Shown: positions 5,994-15,459 of the stretch, piece by piece
Layout: each line of letters opens with the position of its first letter
How positions within the stretch are numbered: the stretch's first letter is position 1
DNA from: Paludibacteraceae bacterium
GTDB taxonomy: Bacteria > Bacteroidota > Bacteroidia > Bacteroidales > Paludibacteraceae
NCBI GenBank assembly: GCA_017394705.1
Contig: JAFPXH010000008.1
Location: forward strand, 1-44,888
Direction of reading: 5' to 3'
Length of the DNA stretch: 44,888 nucleotides
Notes under the pieces: generated by a model
Told to the model about the DNA's origin: nothing
The model's input: only the letters and a program-made list of their open reading frames with translations
Database searches by the model: none
Made by a program: the position numbers and the translations under genes

Positions 5994-8057
5994 TTACATA
6001 TGAAGTTCCTTTGCTAAAAAGCGAAGAACCTTCTCGTGCATATGCACGTAGTTATTTCCTTTGCGCAGGAAATGATTATCATCCGGGTATAACTGCATCT
6101 CAAACTGCTTGTTTGCCTCCACTAATGCATTGATATACTGCATCGTATGTTGTACATGCACGTTATCATCCCCCGTACCGTGAATAATCAGTACATCGCC
6201 TGTCAAATCCTTGGCGCGAGGCAGCAAGGAAGCCGATTTATACCCTCGGTCATTCACCTGAGGACGACGCATATAGCGCTCTGTATAAGCACTGTCGTAT
6301 AGTTTCCAGTCGGTTACAGGAGCTATCGCTATGCCGGCTTTAAATGGATGATCTTTCTGACTCATCGTGAAAAGTGTCTGATAACCGCCGTAACTCCAGC
6401 CGAGAAGTGCCATCCGGTCTGCATCTATATCTTCACGCTGACCGATAAACCGAGCTGCAGCAATCAGGTCCTCCGCCTCTTTGACGCCCAGATTCATATA
6501 AGTCTCATTACGCCACGCACGACCTCGGCAATCCGAACCGCGAGGATCTACAATCAGTACCGCGTATCCCTGCTCCACTAATGCATATTCAAATCGTTTG
6601 CGCCACCGGTTCAGCACACGCTGACTCGCAGGACCGCTGTAGTGCATCACTACCAAAGGAACCGGCTGAGGACTTACGGTTGAGGGCTTGAGAAGCATTG
6701 CCTCCAGTTCCTGGCCTTGACCGTTCGGAATCCGTATCATCTCCGGCTCGGGCAGACCGTAAGCATGCCATGCTTCATGCACTTCCATATTATCGATAAT
6801 AATTTCCTCCACGCGCCACTGGCCTCTTTCCGCTTTATAAAGCATATACGTGTTCGGTTGCTCGAAACTCTGATAGCATTCTATCATCCACTTGGCATCC
6901 TTACTGAATCGCGCACTATGCATGCCCTCGCCTTCCGATAACAGAACGGGTGCACTGGTTTTCTTCAAACTCACGGCATATATAGAGCGCGTTGAAGGTG
7001 TCGGAGCAGCTTGATAATAGAGTGTTCGTGTGCTCTCGTCCACTGCATAAAGCGCCGTCACATCGATGCCGGAAGGAGTTAATTCTTTCTGCTGAATACC
7101 CTGCGCACTATGCCAATACGCACGACGCCAACCGTCTTTCTCACTCAGCGCGATGAACGAACCGTCATTCAACCACAGCCATTCGTCAAAAAGCGTATAA
7201 TCGATAAAATACTGCTTGCTCTCCTCGCGATACAACGGATGAACAATCGTTGAACGGGCATTACAACTCAACACTTCCATCTTTGTCTGGTCTCTATTCA
7301 ACCGCAGTACTAACAAGTCGCCATTCTCCGTCCATCTCAAACGAGGGATATAATAATCCCCTAATCCGCTAACCTCTAACCCGCTAATCCTGATTATCCC
7401 TTTTGTCGCCACGTCATAAACGCAAACGCTCGCCTTCGCATTGGCGCAGCCTGCTTTCGGATAACGGAGCGATTCAAGGCGTGGATATTGAGGATAATCA
7501 ACTCCCTTCGCTTCAGGAAGGGGCCGGGAGTAGGTTTCCCAGCTAAATGTCGGCACTTCAGTCTCATCTAATCGCACATACGCCAATTGGCGGGAATCGG
7601 GACTCCACGCAAATAGCGCCGTCGTACCGAATTCCTCCTCATACAACCAGTCCGCCACACCGTTGATGATGTCGAGGTTCTCATCCTTCGTCACTGCCAC
7701 TTCGGTACCGAAATCGCACTTGTGAATATACAGATTATTATCTTTCGCAAAAGCCACATAGCGCCCGTTCGGACTCATTTCCGCGTCTCGCACGGGCACG
7801 CCTTCACCGAACATACCTGCACCTAACTGCTTGCGTGTATGCCGCATCGTATCATACACAAACCAGTCCGCCACTTGCGAATGACGAAAAATCTGCTCCG
7901 CATTCTCACTCTCTAACCTGTAACGGGTCTGCATTCTGTACTCTGTACTATGTACTCCCAGAATGCTGTCCTGCTCTGCCACACTCAGCGTCTTCGCTGT
8001 AAATTCACCCGCCAAAATGGCTGGTAACACACTTGCTATAAATAATAACTTTATCAT
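5994..8057 (-). CDS. Dipeptidyl peptidase IV, S9B family
   Basis: A 687-residue exported serine peptidase that releases X-Pro dipeptides from peptides in the periplasm. It has a signal peptide (MIKLLFIASVLPAILAGEF), an N-terminal beta-propeller with the DWLYEEEF motif whose glutamates hold the substrate amino group, and a C-terminal hydrolase with GWSYGG (Ser555), HGTGDDNVH (Asp about 630) and DDNHFL (His662). The gene carries three stretches that look like intergenic repeats read as protein: heptamer repeats at 7936-7956, an octamer array at 7355-7390, and an inverted repeat at 7501-7531. It follows the secreted 8103-9365 gene and leads the ROK kinase. I see no separate promoter; the leader is the GTGAAAA-type repeat at 8058-8127. 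Confidence 0.95.
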   Translation of the reverse strand: MIKLLFIASVLPAILAGEFTAKTLSVAEQDSILGVHSTEYRMQTRYRLESENAEQIFRHSQVADWFVYDTMRHTRKQLGAGMFGEGVPVRDAEMSPNGRYVAFAKDNNLYIHKCDFGTEVAVTKDENLDIINGVADWLYEEEFGTTALFAWSPDSRQLAYVRLDETEVPTFSWETYSRPLPEAKGVDYPQYPRLESLRYPKAGCANAKASVCVYDVATKGIIRISGLEVSGLGDYYIPRLRWTENGDLLVLRLNRDQTKMEVLSCNARSTIVHPLYREESKQYFIDYTLFDEWLWLNDGSFIALSEKDGWRRAYWHSAQGIQQKELTPSGIDVTALYAVDESTRTLYYQAAPTPSTRSIYAVSLKKTSAPVLLSEGEGMHSARFSKDAKWMIECYQSFEQPNTYMLYKAERGQWRVEEIIIDNMEVHEAWHAYGLPEPEMIRIPNGQGQELEAMLLKPSTVSPQPVPLVVMHYSGPASQRVLNRWRKRFEYALVEQGYAVLIVDPRGSDCRGRAWRNETYMNLGVKEAEDLIAAARFIGQREDIDADRMALLGWSYGGYQTLFTMSQKDHPFKAGIAIAPVTDWKLYDSAYTERYMRRPQVNDRGYKSASLLPRAKDLTGDVLIIHGTGDDNVHVQHTMQYINALVEANKQFEMQLYPDDNHFLRKGNNYVHMHEKVLRFLAKELHM
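7355..7390 (-). repeat. Octamer repeat array inside the DPP IV coding sequence
   Basis: On the minus strand the units are GGATTAGC, GGGTTAGA, GGTTAGC, GGATTAGG and GGATT, read in frame as ISGLEVSGLGD. The same unit type (GGGTTAGT / GGATTAGA) forms the long intergenic arrays at 44399-44493 and 44732-44786. Confidence 0.65.
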
Positions 8058-8127
8058 CTTTCACTTTTCACTTTTCACTTTCCACTTTTAACTTTCCACT
8101 TTTCACCTTCCACTTTCCCCTTTCACC
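8058..8127. repeat. Low-complexity CTTTTCA-type repeat in the leader of DPP IV
   Basis: About eight imperfect units of CTTTTCACT / CTTTCCACT fill the gap between the secreted-protein gene and DPP IV, running into the last codons of the former. On the coding strand it reads GTGAAAAGTGAAAAGTGAAAG directly in front of the ATG, so it serves as an A/G-rich leader. Confidence 0.7.
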
Positions 8128-9365
8128 TCCTGCCCTTGCACGGTATAGGTTTTGCCGTTTCGGATTATATACAACTGACCGTTTATCATTTTCTTTTCGC
8201 CCTTTATGCATGATTCTTCACGCGTTGACTCAATGCCTTCCCCGCTTGGATAACAACTAAAATAGGGTTCTTCCTCCGCTGGACCGGAAATCACTAATAC
8301 CGTCGGAGTATGTGTGATGTCGCTCACCGGCAATAATTGCGTAATATATTCATATCGATCCTCATGACTGATATACCGCGCATACCCGGGGAAGAGCATA
8401 TACGTCTTATTGTTCACTACCGTATAAAAGGCCGTTTTGTCTCCTTCATGGTACACATTCCATTTCGATGCTTTATCGGCTAACTGCGTACCGTTGAAAC
8501 CGATATAAGCCGGCACGTTCACATATTCCTGGCGTATCGTCGCCAAACCGTTTTCATCAAACACCACCTCATAGGTCTGATTTTCTGCACGCAGAAGAAA
8601 ATCCTCCGCACCTACTGTTCCTCCACTCACACAGCCGCTCATCGCTTTCTTGTTCGTCCAATTGACATAGCCGTATAAATCGTCATGCAATGTTGTTGCT
8701 ATCGACTGCTCGATGGGTGCCTGATAGGCATATACGGCCCAAAGCGTCACATCTTTCTGCGGTTTATATTTACCCGACTCTATCCAGGTCTCAGGCCGCG
8801 TGTTCAGCGCGTGAAAAGGCTCATCCGTCCATGCTAAGAAATGCCAGCGAGGTAAGTCTTCCAACATCGGCAAATCAACCGTCGTACCATTCAATACTTC
8901 ATACTCTGTATCTCCGTTCATCAGCGTTACCGTATAAGCCGGGCCGGAAGACCACTCTATCGTAAATGCATCTACGTAAATCGAGTTCTGCGTTCCTACC
9001 ACTTTTACAGACAGCGCATTCACGCCTTTTTCCGCACCACGTAAAACCTCCACATCCTCACTCACGTTCTGCCAACTCACGCCTTGATACACCACCTGCT
9101 CATCATTGCATGTCACAAACACCGTGCCGGCACCGCTACTGGCATTAGCGCGCAGCGACAACGATACACGTTCTATCGTTATACCGCCCAATTGGCTCAA
9201 TGTCAATACCGCCTCATCGCCCGCACGAACTTGACCTTTCTGATAACTGCACATATACTCCGCCACTGTACCGTAAGGCGCCGTACTGCCGGAGGACAAC
9301 TTGACAGCGTTCTTACTCTCCACCGTCCAAGTCATCACAGATAATATAAGCAGTAAAAAATTCAT
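8103..9365 (-). CDS. Secreted protein with C-terminal beta module
   Basis: A 420-residue exported protein of unknown function. From MNFLLLILSVMTWTVES the N terminus is a signal peptide; an upstream in-frame Met (9449) is rejected because it lies above the promoter at 9387-9418. Residues after the signal look like a carbohydrate-binding-like beta sandwich (VSLSLRANASSGAGTVFVTCN), followed by a MNGDTEYEVLNGTTVDLP segment resembling InlB-type bacterial repeats (FLAWTDEP, TLWAVYAY). The C terminus (MINGQLYIIRNGKTYTVQG) resembles a short terminal module common on secreted Bacteroidales proteins; whether it is an export signal is an inference. First gene of the DPP IV-ROK-deacetylase unit. Confidence 0.75.
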   Translation of the reverse strand: MNFLLLILSVMTWTVESKNAVKLSSGSTAPYGTVAEYMCSYQKGQVRAGDEAVLTLSQLGGITIERVSLSLRANASSGAGTVFVTCNDEQVVYQGVSWQNVSEDVEVLRGAEKGVNALSVKVVGTQNSIYVDAFTIEWSSGPAYTVTLMNGDTEYEVLNGTTVDLPMLEDLPRWHFLAWTDEPFHALNTRPETWIESGKYKPQKDVTLWAVYAYQAPIEQSIATTLHDDLYGYVNWTNKKAMSGCVSGGTVGAEDFLLRAENQTYEVVFDENGLATIRQEYVNVPAYIGFNGTQLADKASKWNVYHEGDKTAFYTVVNNKTYMLFPGYARYISHEDRYEYITQLLPVSDITHTPTVLVISGPAEEEPYFSCYPSGEGIESTREESCIKGEKKMINGQLYIIRNGKTYTVQGQEVKGESGR

Positions 9366-9386
9366 ATATGCGCACAATTCGGCATG

Positions 9387-9418
9387 CAAAAGTAGTGAGA
9401 AAATTCCTAATGAGCAAA
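9387..9418 (-). promoter_or_regulatory. Bacteroidetes promoter for the 9365-4382 unit
   Basis: Minus-strand -7 box TACTTTTG (9387-9394) and -33 TTTG (9415-9418), spacing 20 nt. It ends 21 nt before the chosen ATG at 9365 and so supports that start. Confidence 0.85.
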
Positions 9419-9485
9419 CGACAAAACATAATTGACAAATAAAATTCACAATTTTCTATTTTTTAATAATAAATGTTCGCGCGCG

Positions 9486-9517
9486 CTTGCACATATGAAA
9501 AATTATTACTAATTTTG
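9486..9517 (+). promoter_or_regulatory. Bacteroidetes promoter for the nqr operon
   Basis: -33 box CTTG (9486-9489), 20-nt spacer, -7 box TAATTTTG (9510-9517); leader of about 47 nt. The 20 nt at 9481-9500 match 44351-44370 at 19 of 20 positions, the second strong promoter of this type in the window. Confidence 0.88.
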
Positions 9518-9570
9518 CAGGCTGTTTGTGGGATTATAAGAAAACAAAACAATAAATAATTAACAATTTT

Positions 9571-10941
9571 ATGCAAACAATCAAACTGAAACGTGGTTTG
9601 GACATTCCTTTTGAGGGAACTGCGGAAGAGACGCTGGGTAGCGTTCGTCGGCCGGAGGTCTTTCATATAGTGCCCGACCAGTTCGCCGGCATCACTCCCA
9701 AACTGGATGTCAAGGTCGGCGACCGTGTGAAGGCGGGTAGCCCGCTCTTCCACGACAAAGCGTTTGAGAGCTTGTTCTTTACCTCACCCGTCTCGGGCGA
9801 AGTCAAAGAGATCGTGCGCGGTGAGCGACGTAAGATCATGTCCATCGACATCCTTGCGGACGCGACCATCGAGTATGAGCACTTTGAGGTAAAGAGTGAA
9901 GGTTTAACGAGTGAAGGAGTGAAAGATCTTCTTCTCCGTTCAGGCCTCTGGGCACTGATGAAGCAGCGTCCGTACGACTGCATCGCTCTGCCGAACAAGA
10001 CTCCTCGCGCTATTTTTATTTCGAGTTTTGACAGTGCGCCTTGTGCTCCGAACTACGAGTTCGTGCTCAAAGGTCAGTTGCCTACTTTACAGGCAGCTGT
10101 CTCCGCGCTGGGCAAAATCGCACCGGTATTCATCGGCATCAAAGGTGGTGCCCGTGCTACCGAGTTCCGCGAGTTGAAGGACTGCACCCTCTATGAGGTC
10201 TATGGTCCCCACCCTGCCGGAAACGTCGGCGTACAGCTGAACAACCTCGCTCCGCTGGCTAAGGGTGAGACCGTCTTCACGGTGAACATCCAGGACCTCG
10301 CGCTCATCGGCCGCCTCTTCCAGAAAGGCATCGTGGACATGCAGAAGAAAGTGGCGCTGACCGGCCCGCTGGCGTACGGCAAGCAGTACTACAACGTCCT
10401 GCCTGGTATGCCGGTTTCCGCTGTCCTGCTCTCGAACGTACACACCGAGTGTCCGTGCCGCTACATTGCCGGAAACGTGCTGAGCGGTCGTCAGATCACG
10501 ATGGACGACATGATCTCCGTCTATGACAACCAGTTCACCGTCCTCGACGAGGGTTCGGAGAACCACGAGTTCATGGGCTGGATGCTGCCGCGATTCTCGG
10601 CTTTCAATGCCGGAAAGACCGACCCTGCAGGCCTGTTGGACAACAGGTTCACACGCTGGCTCTTCGGTCCGAAGAAATACCAGTGGGACGCTCGTCTCAA
10701 AGGTGGTCGCCGTGCGATCATCGTCTCCGGCGAGTACGACAAAGTATTCCCGATGGACATCTACCCCGAGTACCTCATCAAAGCGATGATTGCGTCGAAC
10801 ATCGACCGCATGGAAGCGCTGGGTGCGTACGAGGTGGCTCCTGAAGATTTCGCGCTCTGCGAGTATGTGTGCACGTCCAAGATGCCGCTGCAGGCTATCG
10901 TGCGCGAAGCGTTGGATTATTTAAGAAAGGAGATTGAGTAA
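9571..10941 (+). CDS. nqrA: Na+-NQR subunit A
   Basis: The peripheral cytoplasmic subunit of the Na+-translocating NADH:quinone oxidoreductase. It is 456 residues long, close to the usual 445-450. It begins with the conserved IKLKRGLDIPFEG and contains the biotinyl-lipoyl-like fold VKVGDRVKAGSPLFHDK, then the Rossmann-like region and the HTECPCRYIAGNVLSGR and NHEFMGWMLPRFSAFN motifs typical of NqrA. It carries no redox cofactor itself but takes part in quinone binding. Its stop overlaps the nqrB start (TAATG at 10939-10943). Codon use in this operon is strongly biased towards C-ending and GGT/CGT codons, consistent with high expression. Confidence 0.97.
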   Translation: MQTIKLKRGLDIPFEGTAEETLGSVRRPEVFHIVPDQFAGITPKLDVKVGDRVKAGSPLFHDKAFESLFFTSPVSGEVKEIVRGERRKIMSIDILADATIEYEHFEVKSEGLTSEGVKDLLLRSGLWALMKQRPYDCIALPNKTPRAIFISSFDSAPCAPNYEFVLKGQLPTLQAAVSALGKIAPVFIGIKGGARATEFRELKDCTLYEVYGPHPAGNVGVQLNNLAPLAKGETVFTVNIQDLALIGRLFQKGIVDMQKKVALTGPLAYGKQYYNVLPGMPVSAVLLSNVHTECPCRYIAGNVLSGRQITMDDMISVYDNQFTVLDEGSENHEFMGWMLPRFSAFNAGKTDPAGLLDNRFTRWLFGPKKYQWDARLKGGRRAIIVSGEYDKVFPMDIYPEYLIKAMIASNIDRMEALGAYEVAPEDFALCEYVCTSKMPLQAIVREALDYLRKEIE

Positions 10942-12134
10942 TGGAATGGCTTTATAAAAACTGGAAGAAGTTCGGCAAGAACTTCGAGGAAGGCGGCAAA
11001 CTGAGCTGGCTCAGTTCGTTCTACGACGCCTTCGACACGTTCCTCTTCACCCCTCAGACGACCGCCAAACGCAACGGCACGCATATCCACGACGGTTCGG
11101 ACAGCAAGCGTACGATGATTCTCGTAGTTATCGCGCTTGTTCCCGCACTGCTCTTCGGTATGTTCAACGTCGGCTATCAGCACTTGCTGGCTACCGGTCA
11201 GTTGGCAGCAGGCATGACCGCTGCTTTATGGTGGAAAGCGTTCGGTTTCGGTCTGCTGGCAGTACTGCCGTTTATCATCGTCAGCTATGCGGTCGGTCTG
11301 GGCATCGAGTTCGTCGTAGCGCAGATCAAGCATGAGGAGGTAGCAGAAGGATTCCTCGTAACGGGATTCATCATCCCGCTCATCGTGCCTATTAACACCC
11401 CGCTGTGGCAAGTTGCCATCGCAGTGGCTTTTGCGGTCATCTTCGCGAAAGAGGTGTTCGGCGGCACAGGTTATAACATCTTCAACGTAGCGCTCATCGC
11501 GCGTGCGTTCCTCTTCTTCGCTTATCCGAGCCACATGACCGGTGACGAACCGTTCATCCGCACGGGTGCTACATGGGGCTGGGACGGCGGTCACGCGCTC
11601 GTGGACGGCTTCTCGGGTGCAACGCCTCTGACGCAGATGGCTACCGGCACACCGGTGTCGCAGTCTTTCTGGGACATGGTGAACGGACTGGTACCGGGTT
11701 CGGTCGGTGAGACTTGTATCTGGGCTATCGCGCTCGGCGCATGTCTGCTGATTGCTACCGGCGTAGCTTCATGGAAGACCATGCTCGCTACGTTCATCGG
11801 CGGCGGTCTGACCGCTTGGCTCTTTAACCTTGGCGGCAGTGAGGCTAACCTCGCAGCGCAGTACCCGTGGTACATGCACCTCGTAAGCGGCGGTTTCGCT
11901 TTCGGTGCGGTCTTCATGGCTACCGACCCTGTGACATCCGCTCGTACCGAGTGCGGTAAGTGGATATACGGCTTCCTCATCGGTCTTGTTGCAGTACTCG
12001 TGCGCGTTCTCAACCCGGGCTATCCCGAGGGAATGATGCTCGCTATCCTGCTCATGAACGCCTTTGCGCCGCTCATTGACTGGTGTGTTGTTCAAGCAAA
12101 TATTAACCGTCGCGCTAAACGCGTCATTAAATAA
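10941..12134 (+). CDS. nqrB: Na+-NQR subunit B
   Basis: A 397-residue integral membrane subunit. The FMN attachment site SGATPLT is visible, with Thr228 as the predicted covalent FMN-phosphate acceptor. Membrane helices follow a soluble N terminus (about 1-55). Conserved NqrB stretches include FAKEVFGGTGYNIFNVALIARAF, MATDPVTSARTECGKWIYG and PEGMMLAILLMNAFAPLID. In the complex this subunit holds FMN and riboflavin and forms the main Na+ channel. It overlaps nqrA by one base and is followed 12 nt later by nqrC behind a GGAGG site. Confidence 0.97.
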   Translation: MEWLYKNWKKFGKNFEEGGKLSWLSSFYDAFDTFLFTPQTTAKRNGTHIHDGSDSKRTMILVVIALVPALLFGMFNVGYQHLLATGQLAAGMTAALWWKAFGFGLLAVLPFIIVSYAVGLGIEFVVAQIKHEEVAEGFLVTGFIIPLIVPINTPLWQVAIAVAFAVIFAKEVFGGTGYNIFNVALIARAFLFFAYPSHMTGDEPFIRTGATWGWDGGHALVDGFSGATPLTQMATGTPVSQSFWDMVNGLVPGSVGETCIWAIALGACLLIATGVASWKTMLATFIGGGLTAWLFNLGGSEANLAAQYPWYMHLVSGGFAFGAVFMATDPVTSARTECGKWIYGFLIGLVAVLVRVLNPGYPEGMMLAILLMNAFAPLIDWCVVQANINRRAKRVIK

Positions 12135-12146
12135 GGAGGGCAAGCT

Positions 12147-12833
12147 ATGAAACTGAATACAAACAGTAATATCTACACATTCGTCTATATGACGGTGGTA
12201 GTGATCATCGTAGCTGTGCTGCTGGCGGTTGTCAGCCAGGCACTCGCTCCGAAACAGCAGGCGAATATCCTGCTTGGCAAACAGAAACAGATCCTCGGTG
12301 CGCTCAAAGTGGACTACTCGCAGGCTGACCCTGCAGAGGTGTATATGTTACTCGTGTGCGACACCCTGCATTACGGTGACAAAGAGGTTTATGTGGCTGA
12401 CATCAATAGTGATATCAAGTACATCCTGCCGCTTTCCGGTAAGGGTCTTTGGGGCGGCATCGGCGGTTATCTCGCACTCGATGAGGACAAGAACACCATT
12501 TATGGTGTGAACTTCAACCACGAGTCCGAGACACCGGGTCTGGGTGCTAAGATCGTTGAGCCGGAGTTCCGCAGCCAGTTTGAAGGCAAGCACATCCGCA
12601 ATGCCGAAGGTGCTGTCGTTTCTGTGGCGGTTCTCAAAGCCGGCAAGCACGCTGAAGGACAAGAGCAGGTGGACGCCATCTCCGGTGCTACCATCACCTC
12701 GTCCGGCGTCAGCACGATGCTGGAGGTTAATTTAGCGGAATACGCTGCATTCCTCAATGATGCTGCTTCGCAGCCTAATGATGCAGCAGAGCTGCCTAAT
12801 GATGAAGTTGAACCTATAAAAGAGGAGGAATAA
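12147..12833 (+). CDS. nqrC: Na+-NQR subunit C
   Basis: A 228-residue subunit with one N-terminal membrane helix (VYMTVVVIIVAVLLAVVS) and a periplasmic FMN-binding domain. AISGATITSSGV carries the acceptor Thr182 for covalently bound FMN; GLWGGIGGYLAL and SETPGLGAKI are further family motifs. It has an acidic C-terminal extension (about 205-228) built from two PNDxxE-like repeats (QPNDAAE, LPNDEVE). The repeat is also visible in the DNA (CCTAATGATG twice), so it probably arose by duplication. Spaced 3 nt from nqrD. Confidence 0.96.
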   Translation: MKLNTNSNIYTFVYMTVVVIIVAVLLAVVSQALAPKQQANILLGKQKQILGALKVDYSQADPAEVYMLLVCDTLHYGDKEVYVADINSDIKYILPLSGKGLWGGIGGYLALDEDKNTIYGVNFNHESETPGLGAKIVEPEFRSQFEGKHIRNAEGAVVSVAVLKAGKHAEGQEQVDAISGATITSSGVSTMLEVNLAEYAAFLNDAASQPNDAAELPNDEVEPIKEEE

Positions 12834-12836
12834 GGT

Positions 12837-13457
12837 ATGTTATCTCAAAAAACGAAAGACACCCTTCTGGGTCCTCTTAACGCTAATAACCCTGTCGTAG
12901 TGCAGATCCTCGGTATCTGTTCGGCGCTCGCCGTAACGGTACAGTTGAAACCTGCGCTCGTAATGGGTATCGCCGTGACCATCATCGTGGCGATGTCGAA
13001 CGTGATCGTGTCGCTCATCCGTAACACTATCCCGATGCGTGTACGTATCATCGTGCAACTCGTGGTGGTAGCGGCGCTCGTGACACTCGTCAGCGAGGTG
13101 CTCAAAGCGTTCGCTTATGATGTAGCAATGCAGCTGAGCGTTTACCTCGGTCTGATCATCACCAACTGTATTCTCATGGGTCGCCTCGAGGCGTTTGCCA
13201 TGACCAACAACGCATGGGATTCTCTGTTGGACGGTCTGGGCAACGGTCTGGGTTATGCCATCATCCTCGTCATCGTAGCCTTCGTGCGCGAGCTCCTCGG
13301 CTCGGGTCAACTCCTTGGTTTCCAAGTGATCCCGCAGTGGTGCTATGACCACGGCTACGAGAACTGCGGTATGATGCTCATGCCCGCCATGGCGCTCATT
13401 CTGGTAGGATGTGTAATCTGGGTTCATAGATCCCTTAACGATAAGGAGGCTAAGTAA
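12837..13457 (+). CDS. nqrD: Na+-NQR subunit D
   Basis: A 206-residue integral membrane subunit with six predicted helices. Recognisable motifs are [25 protein letters not shown] at the N terminus, [13 protein letters not shown] with the conserved Cys that helps hold the intramembrane [2Fe-2S] centre shared with NqrE, and [14 protein letters not shown]. It belongs to the NqrDE/RnfAE family of inverted-topology pairs. Its stop overlaps the nqrE start (TAATG). Confidence 0.97.
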   Translation: MLSQKTKDTLLGPLNANNPVVVQILGICSALAVTVQLKPALVMGIAVTIIVAMSNVIVSLIRNTIPMRVRIIVQLVVVAALVTLVSEVLKAFAYDVAMQLSVYLGLIITNCILMGRLEAFAMTNNAWDSLLDGLGNGLGYAIILVIVAFVRELLGSGQLLGFQVIPQWCYDHGYENCGMMLMPAMALILVGCVIWVHRSLNDKEAK

Positions 13458-14065
13458 TGGAACACGCATTAAGTTTATTTGTCCGCTCGATTTTTGCGGA
13501 TAACATGATTTTCGCGTACTTCTTGGGAATGTGCTCATACCTCGCCGTTTCGAAGAACGTGAAGACCTCAGCCGGTCTGGGTGTAGCCGTTACTTTCGTG
13601 CTCGTCGTTACCCTGCCGGTTAACTACCTCCTGCAGACGCTCGTTCTCGAGCCGCTGCATCTGGAGTACCTCAGTTTCATCCTCTTCATCGCCGTCATTG
13701 CCGCTATCGTGCAACTGGTGGAGATGGTTGTGGAGAAATACAGCCCGTCGCTCTATGCGAGCCTCGGTATCTTCCTGCCGCTGATTGCGGTGAACTGTGC
13801 TATCATGGGTGGTTCGCTCTTCATGCAGCAGCGTATCGGCCTGCCCGCAGTGGATCCCAAGGCCATCACCTCCCTCGGAGACGCATTTATGTACGCCTTC
13901 GGTTCGGGTCTGGGATGGTTCCTGGCAATCGTCTGCCTCGCAGGTATTCGTGAGAAAATGGAGTATAACGACGTACCGAAGCCGCTGCAGGGCCTTGGAA
14001 TCACATTCATCACCGTCGGCCTCATGGCGATGGCGTTCATGTGCTTCAGCGGCATCGAATTCTAA
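13457..14065 (+). CDS. nqrE: Na+-NQR subunit E
   Basis: A 202-residue membrane subunit homologous to NqrD with opposite topology. It starts [35 protein letters not shown], includes the [14 protein letters not shown] motif with the second set of conserved cysteines, and ends with [23 protein letters not shown]. Together with NqrD it forms the intramembrane iron-sulphur site between NqrF and NqrC. A GGAGG Shine-Dalgarno site separates it from nqrF. Confidence 0.97.
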   Translation: MEHALSLFVRSIFADNMIFAYFLGMCSYLAVSKNVKTSAGLGVAVTFVLVVTLPVNYLLQTLVLEPLHLEYLSFILFIAVIAAIVQLVEMVVEKYSPSLYASLGIFLPLIAVNCAIMGGSLFMQQRIGLPAVDPKAITSLGDAFMYAFGSGLGWFLAIVCLAGIREKMEYNDVPKPLQGLGITFITVGLMAMAFMCFSGIEF

Positions 14066-14080
14066 TAGGAGGAACGCAAT

Positions 14081-15364
14081 ATGAATATAACAGCTATTAT
14101 TTATGCAGTTGCAGTATTCTTAGTAGTAATACTCCTGTTAGTGGCTATCCTCTTGGTGGCTAAGAAATACTTGGTGTCTTCGGGTAACGTCAAAGTGACC
14201 ATCAACGGCGACAAGGTGTACGACGTGGCAGCAGGTGGTTCGCTCCTCAACCAACTCGGCGAAGCCGGTGTTCACCTGCCTTCTGCCTGCGGCGGTAAGG
14301 GTTCCTGCGGACAGTGCAAGTGCCAAGTCCTCTCCGGTGGTGGCGAGATCCTGCCGACCGAGACCGTCCATTTCTCCCGCAAACAGCAGAAAGAAGGCTG
14401 GCGTCTGGGTTGCCAGGTCAAAGTCAAAGAAGATATTCAGATGAAGGTCGATGAGGCTGTTCTGGGTGTCAAGGAATGGGAGTGCGAAGTCATCTCCAAC
14501 AAGAACGTCGCTACCTTCATCAAGGAGTTCAAAGTGCAGCTGCCTCCGGGCGAGCACATGCACTTCGAGCCGGGTTCGTACGCTCAGATCATCATCCCTG
14601 AGTACGACATCGACTACGACCGCGACTTCGATAAATCGCTCATCGGTGACCTCTATCTGCCGGCATGGCAGAAGTTCGGGCTCTTCAAACTCAAACAGAA
14701 GAACACCCAGGCTACCGTTCGTGCTTATTCGATGGCTAACTATCCCGACGAGGGCGACATCATCACCCTTACCGTCCGTATCGCTACCCCGCCTTTCAAA
14801 CCGAAGGAGCAGTGCCCCAACGGACCGGAGTTCATGGACGTGCCCTGCGGTATCGCTTCCACGTATATCTTCTCGCTCAAACCGGGCGACAAAGTGCGCA
14901 TGAGCGGTCCTTATGGTGAGTTCCGCCCTGTTTATGACAGTAAGAAAGAGATGATCTGGGTCGGTGGTGGAGCCGGTATGGCGCCGCTGCGTGCGCAGAT
15001 CATGCACATGCTCAAGACCCGCAACTGCCGTGACCGTGAGATGCACTATTTCTACGGCGCACGTGCTATCGACGAAGTCTTCTTCCTCGACGATTTCCTC
15101 GCGCTGGAGAAGGAGTTCCCGAACTTCCATTTCCATCTCGCGCTCGACCGTCCGGACCCGAAGGCAGACCAACTGGGTATCAAGTACACCCCGGGCTTCA
15201 TCGCTCCGGTTATGGGCGACACCTACCTCAAGCAGCATGACGCTCCCGAGGACATCGAGTACTACCTCTGCGGTCCTCCTATGATGGCCAAGACCGTCCT
15301 CGACCTGCTCCACTCGCTGGGCGTCGATGACGCAGACATCCGCTTTGATAACTTCGGAGGATAA
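14081..15364 (+). CDS. nqrF: Na+-NQR subunit F, NADH dehydrogenase
   Basis: A 427-residue electron-entry subunit. A single N-terminal membrane helix (about 4-27) is followed by a [2Fe-2S] ferredoxin domain with Cys70, Cys76, Cys79 and Cys111. A ferredoxin-NADP reductase-like FAD domain carries RAYSMANYPDE, and the NADH site is GGGAGMAPLRAQI. It oxidises NADH on the cytoplasmic side and passes electrons to the [2Fe-2S] centre and on to the membrane flavins. It is preceded by AGGAGG and followed within 2 nt by the operon terminator, so the operon has no extra gene such as apbE. Confidence 0.97.
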   Translation: MNITAIIYAVAVFLVVILLLVAILLVAKKYLVSSGNVKVTINGDKVYDVAAGGSLLNQLGEAGVHLPSACGGKGSCGQCKCQVLSGGGEILPTETVHFSRKQQKEGWRLGCQVKVKEDIQMKVDEAVLGVKEWECEVISNKNVATFIKEFKVQLPPGEHMHFEPGSYAQIIIPEYDIDYDRDFDKSLIGDLYLPAWQKFGLFKLKQKNTQATVRAYSMANYPDEGDIITLTVRIATPPFKPKEQCPNGPEFMDVPCGIASTYIFSLKPGDKVRMSGPYGEFRPVYDSKKEMIWVGGGAGMAPLRAQIMHMLKTRNCRDREMHYFYGARAIDEVFFLDDFLALEKEFPNFHFHLALDRPDPKADQLGIKYTPGFIAPVMGDTYLKQHDAPEDIEYYLCGPPMMAKTVLDLLHSLGVDDADIRFDNFGG

Positions 15365-15366
15365 TA

Positions 15367-15402
15367 AACAAAGAACGCGCACACACGTGCGCGTTCTTTG
15401 TT
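15367..15402 (+). terminator. Terminator hairpin of the nqr operon
   Basis: A perfect 16-bp stem (AACAAAGAACGCGCAC / GTGCGCGTTCTTTGTT) with an ACAC loop begins 2 nt after the nqrF stop. The T tract after it is weak. The stretch 15403-15459 holds nothing I can identify. Confidence 0.85.
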
Positions 15403-15459
15403 GTTTACAGCTTCTTCGATGCATCGTACGTTTCCATTTCCGTCCTTGAACGTCTTGAA

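Noticed and set aside
14138-15424. A 428-codon minus-strand frame opposite nqrF
   Set aside because: nqrF is unmistakable on the plus strand; the opposite frame is an artefact of its strong C/G third-position codon bias.
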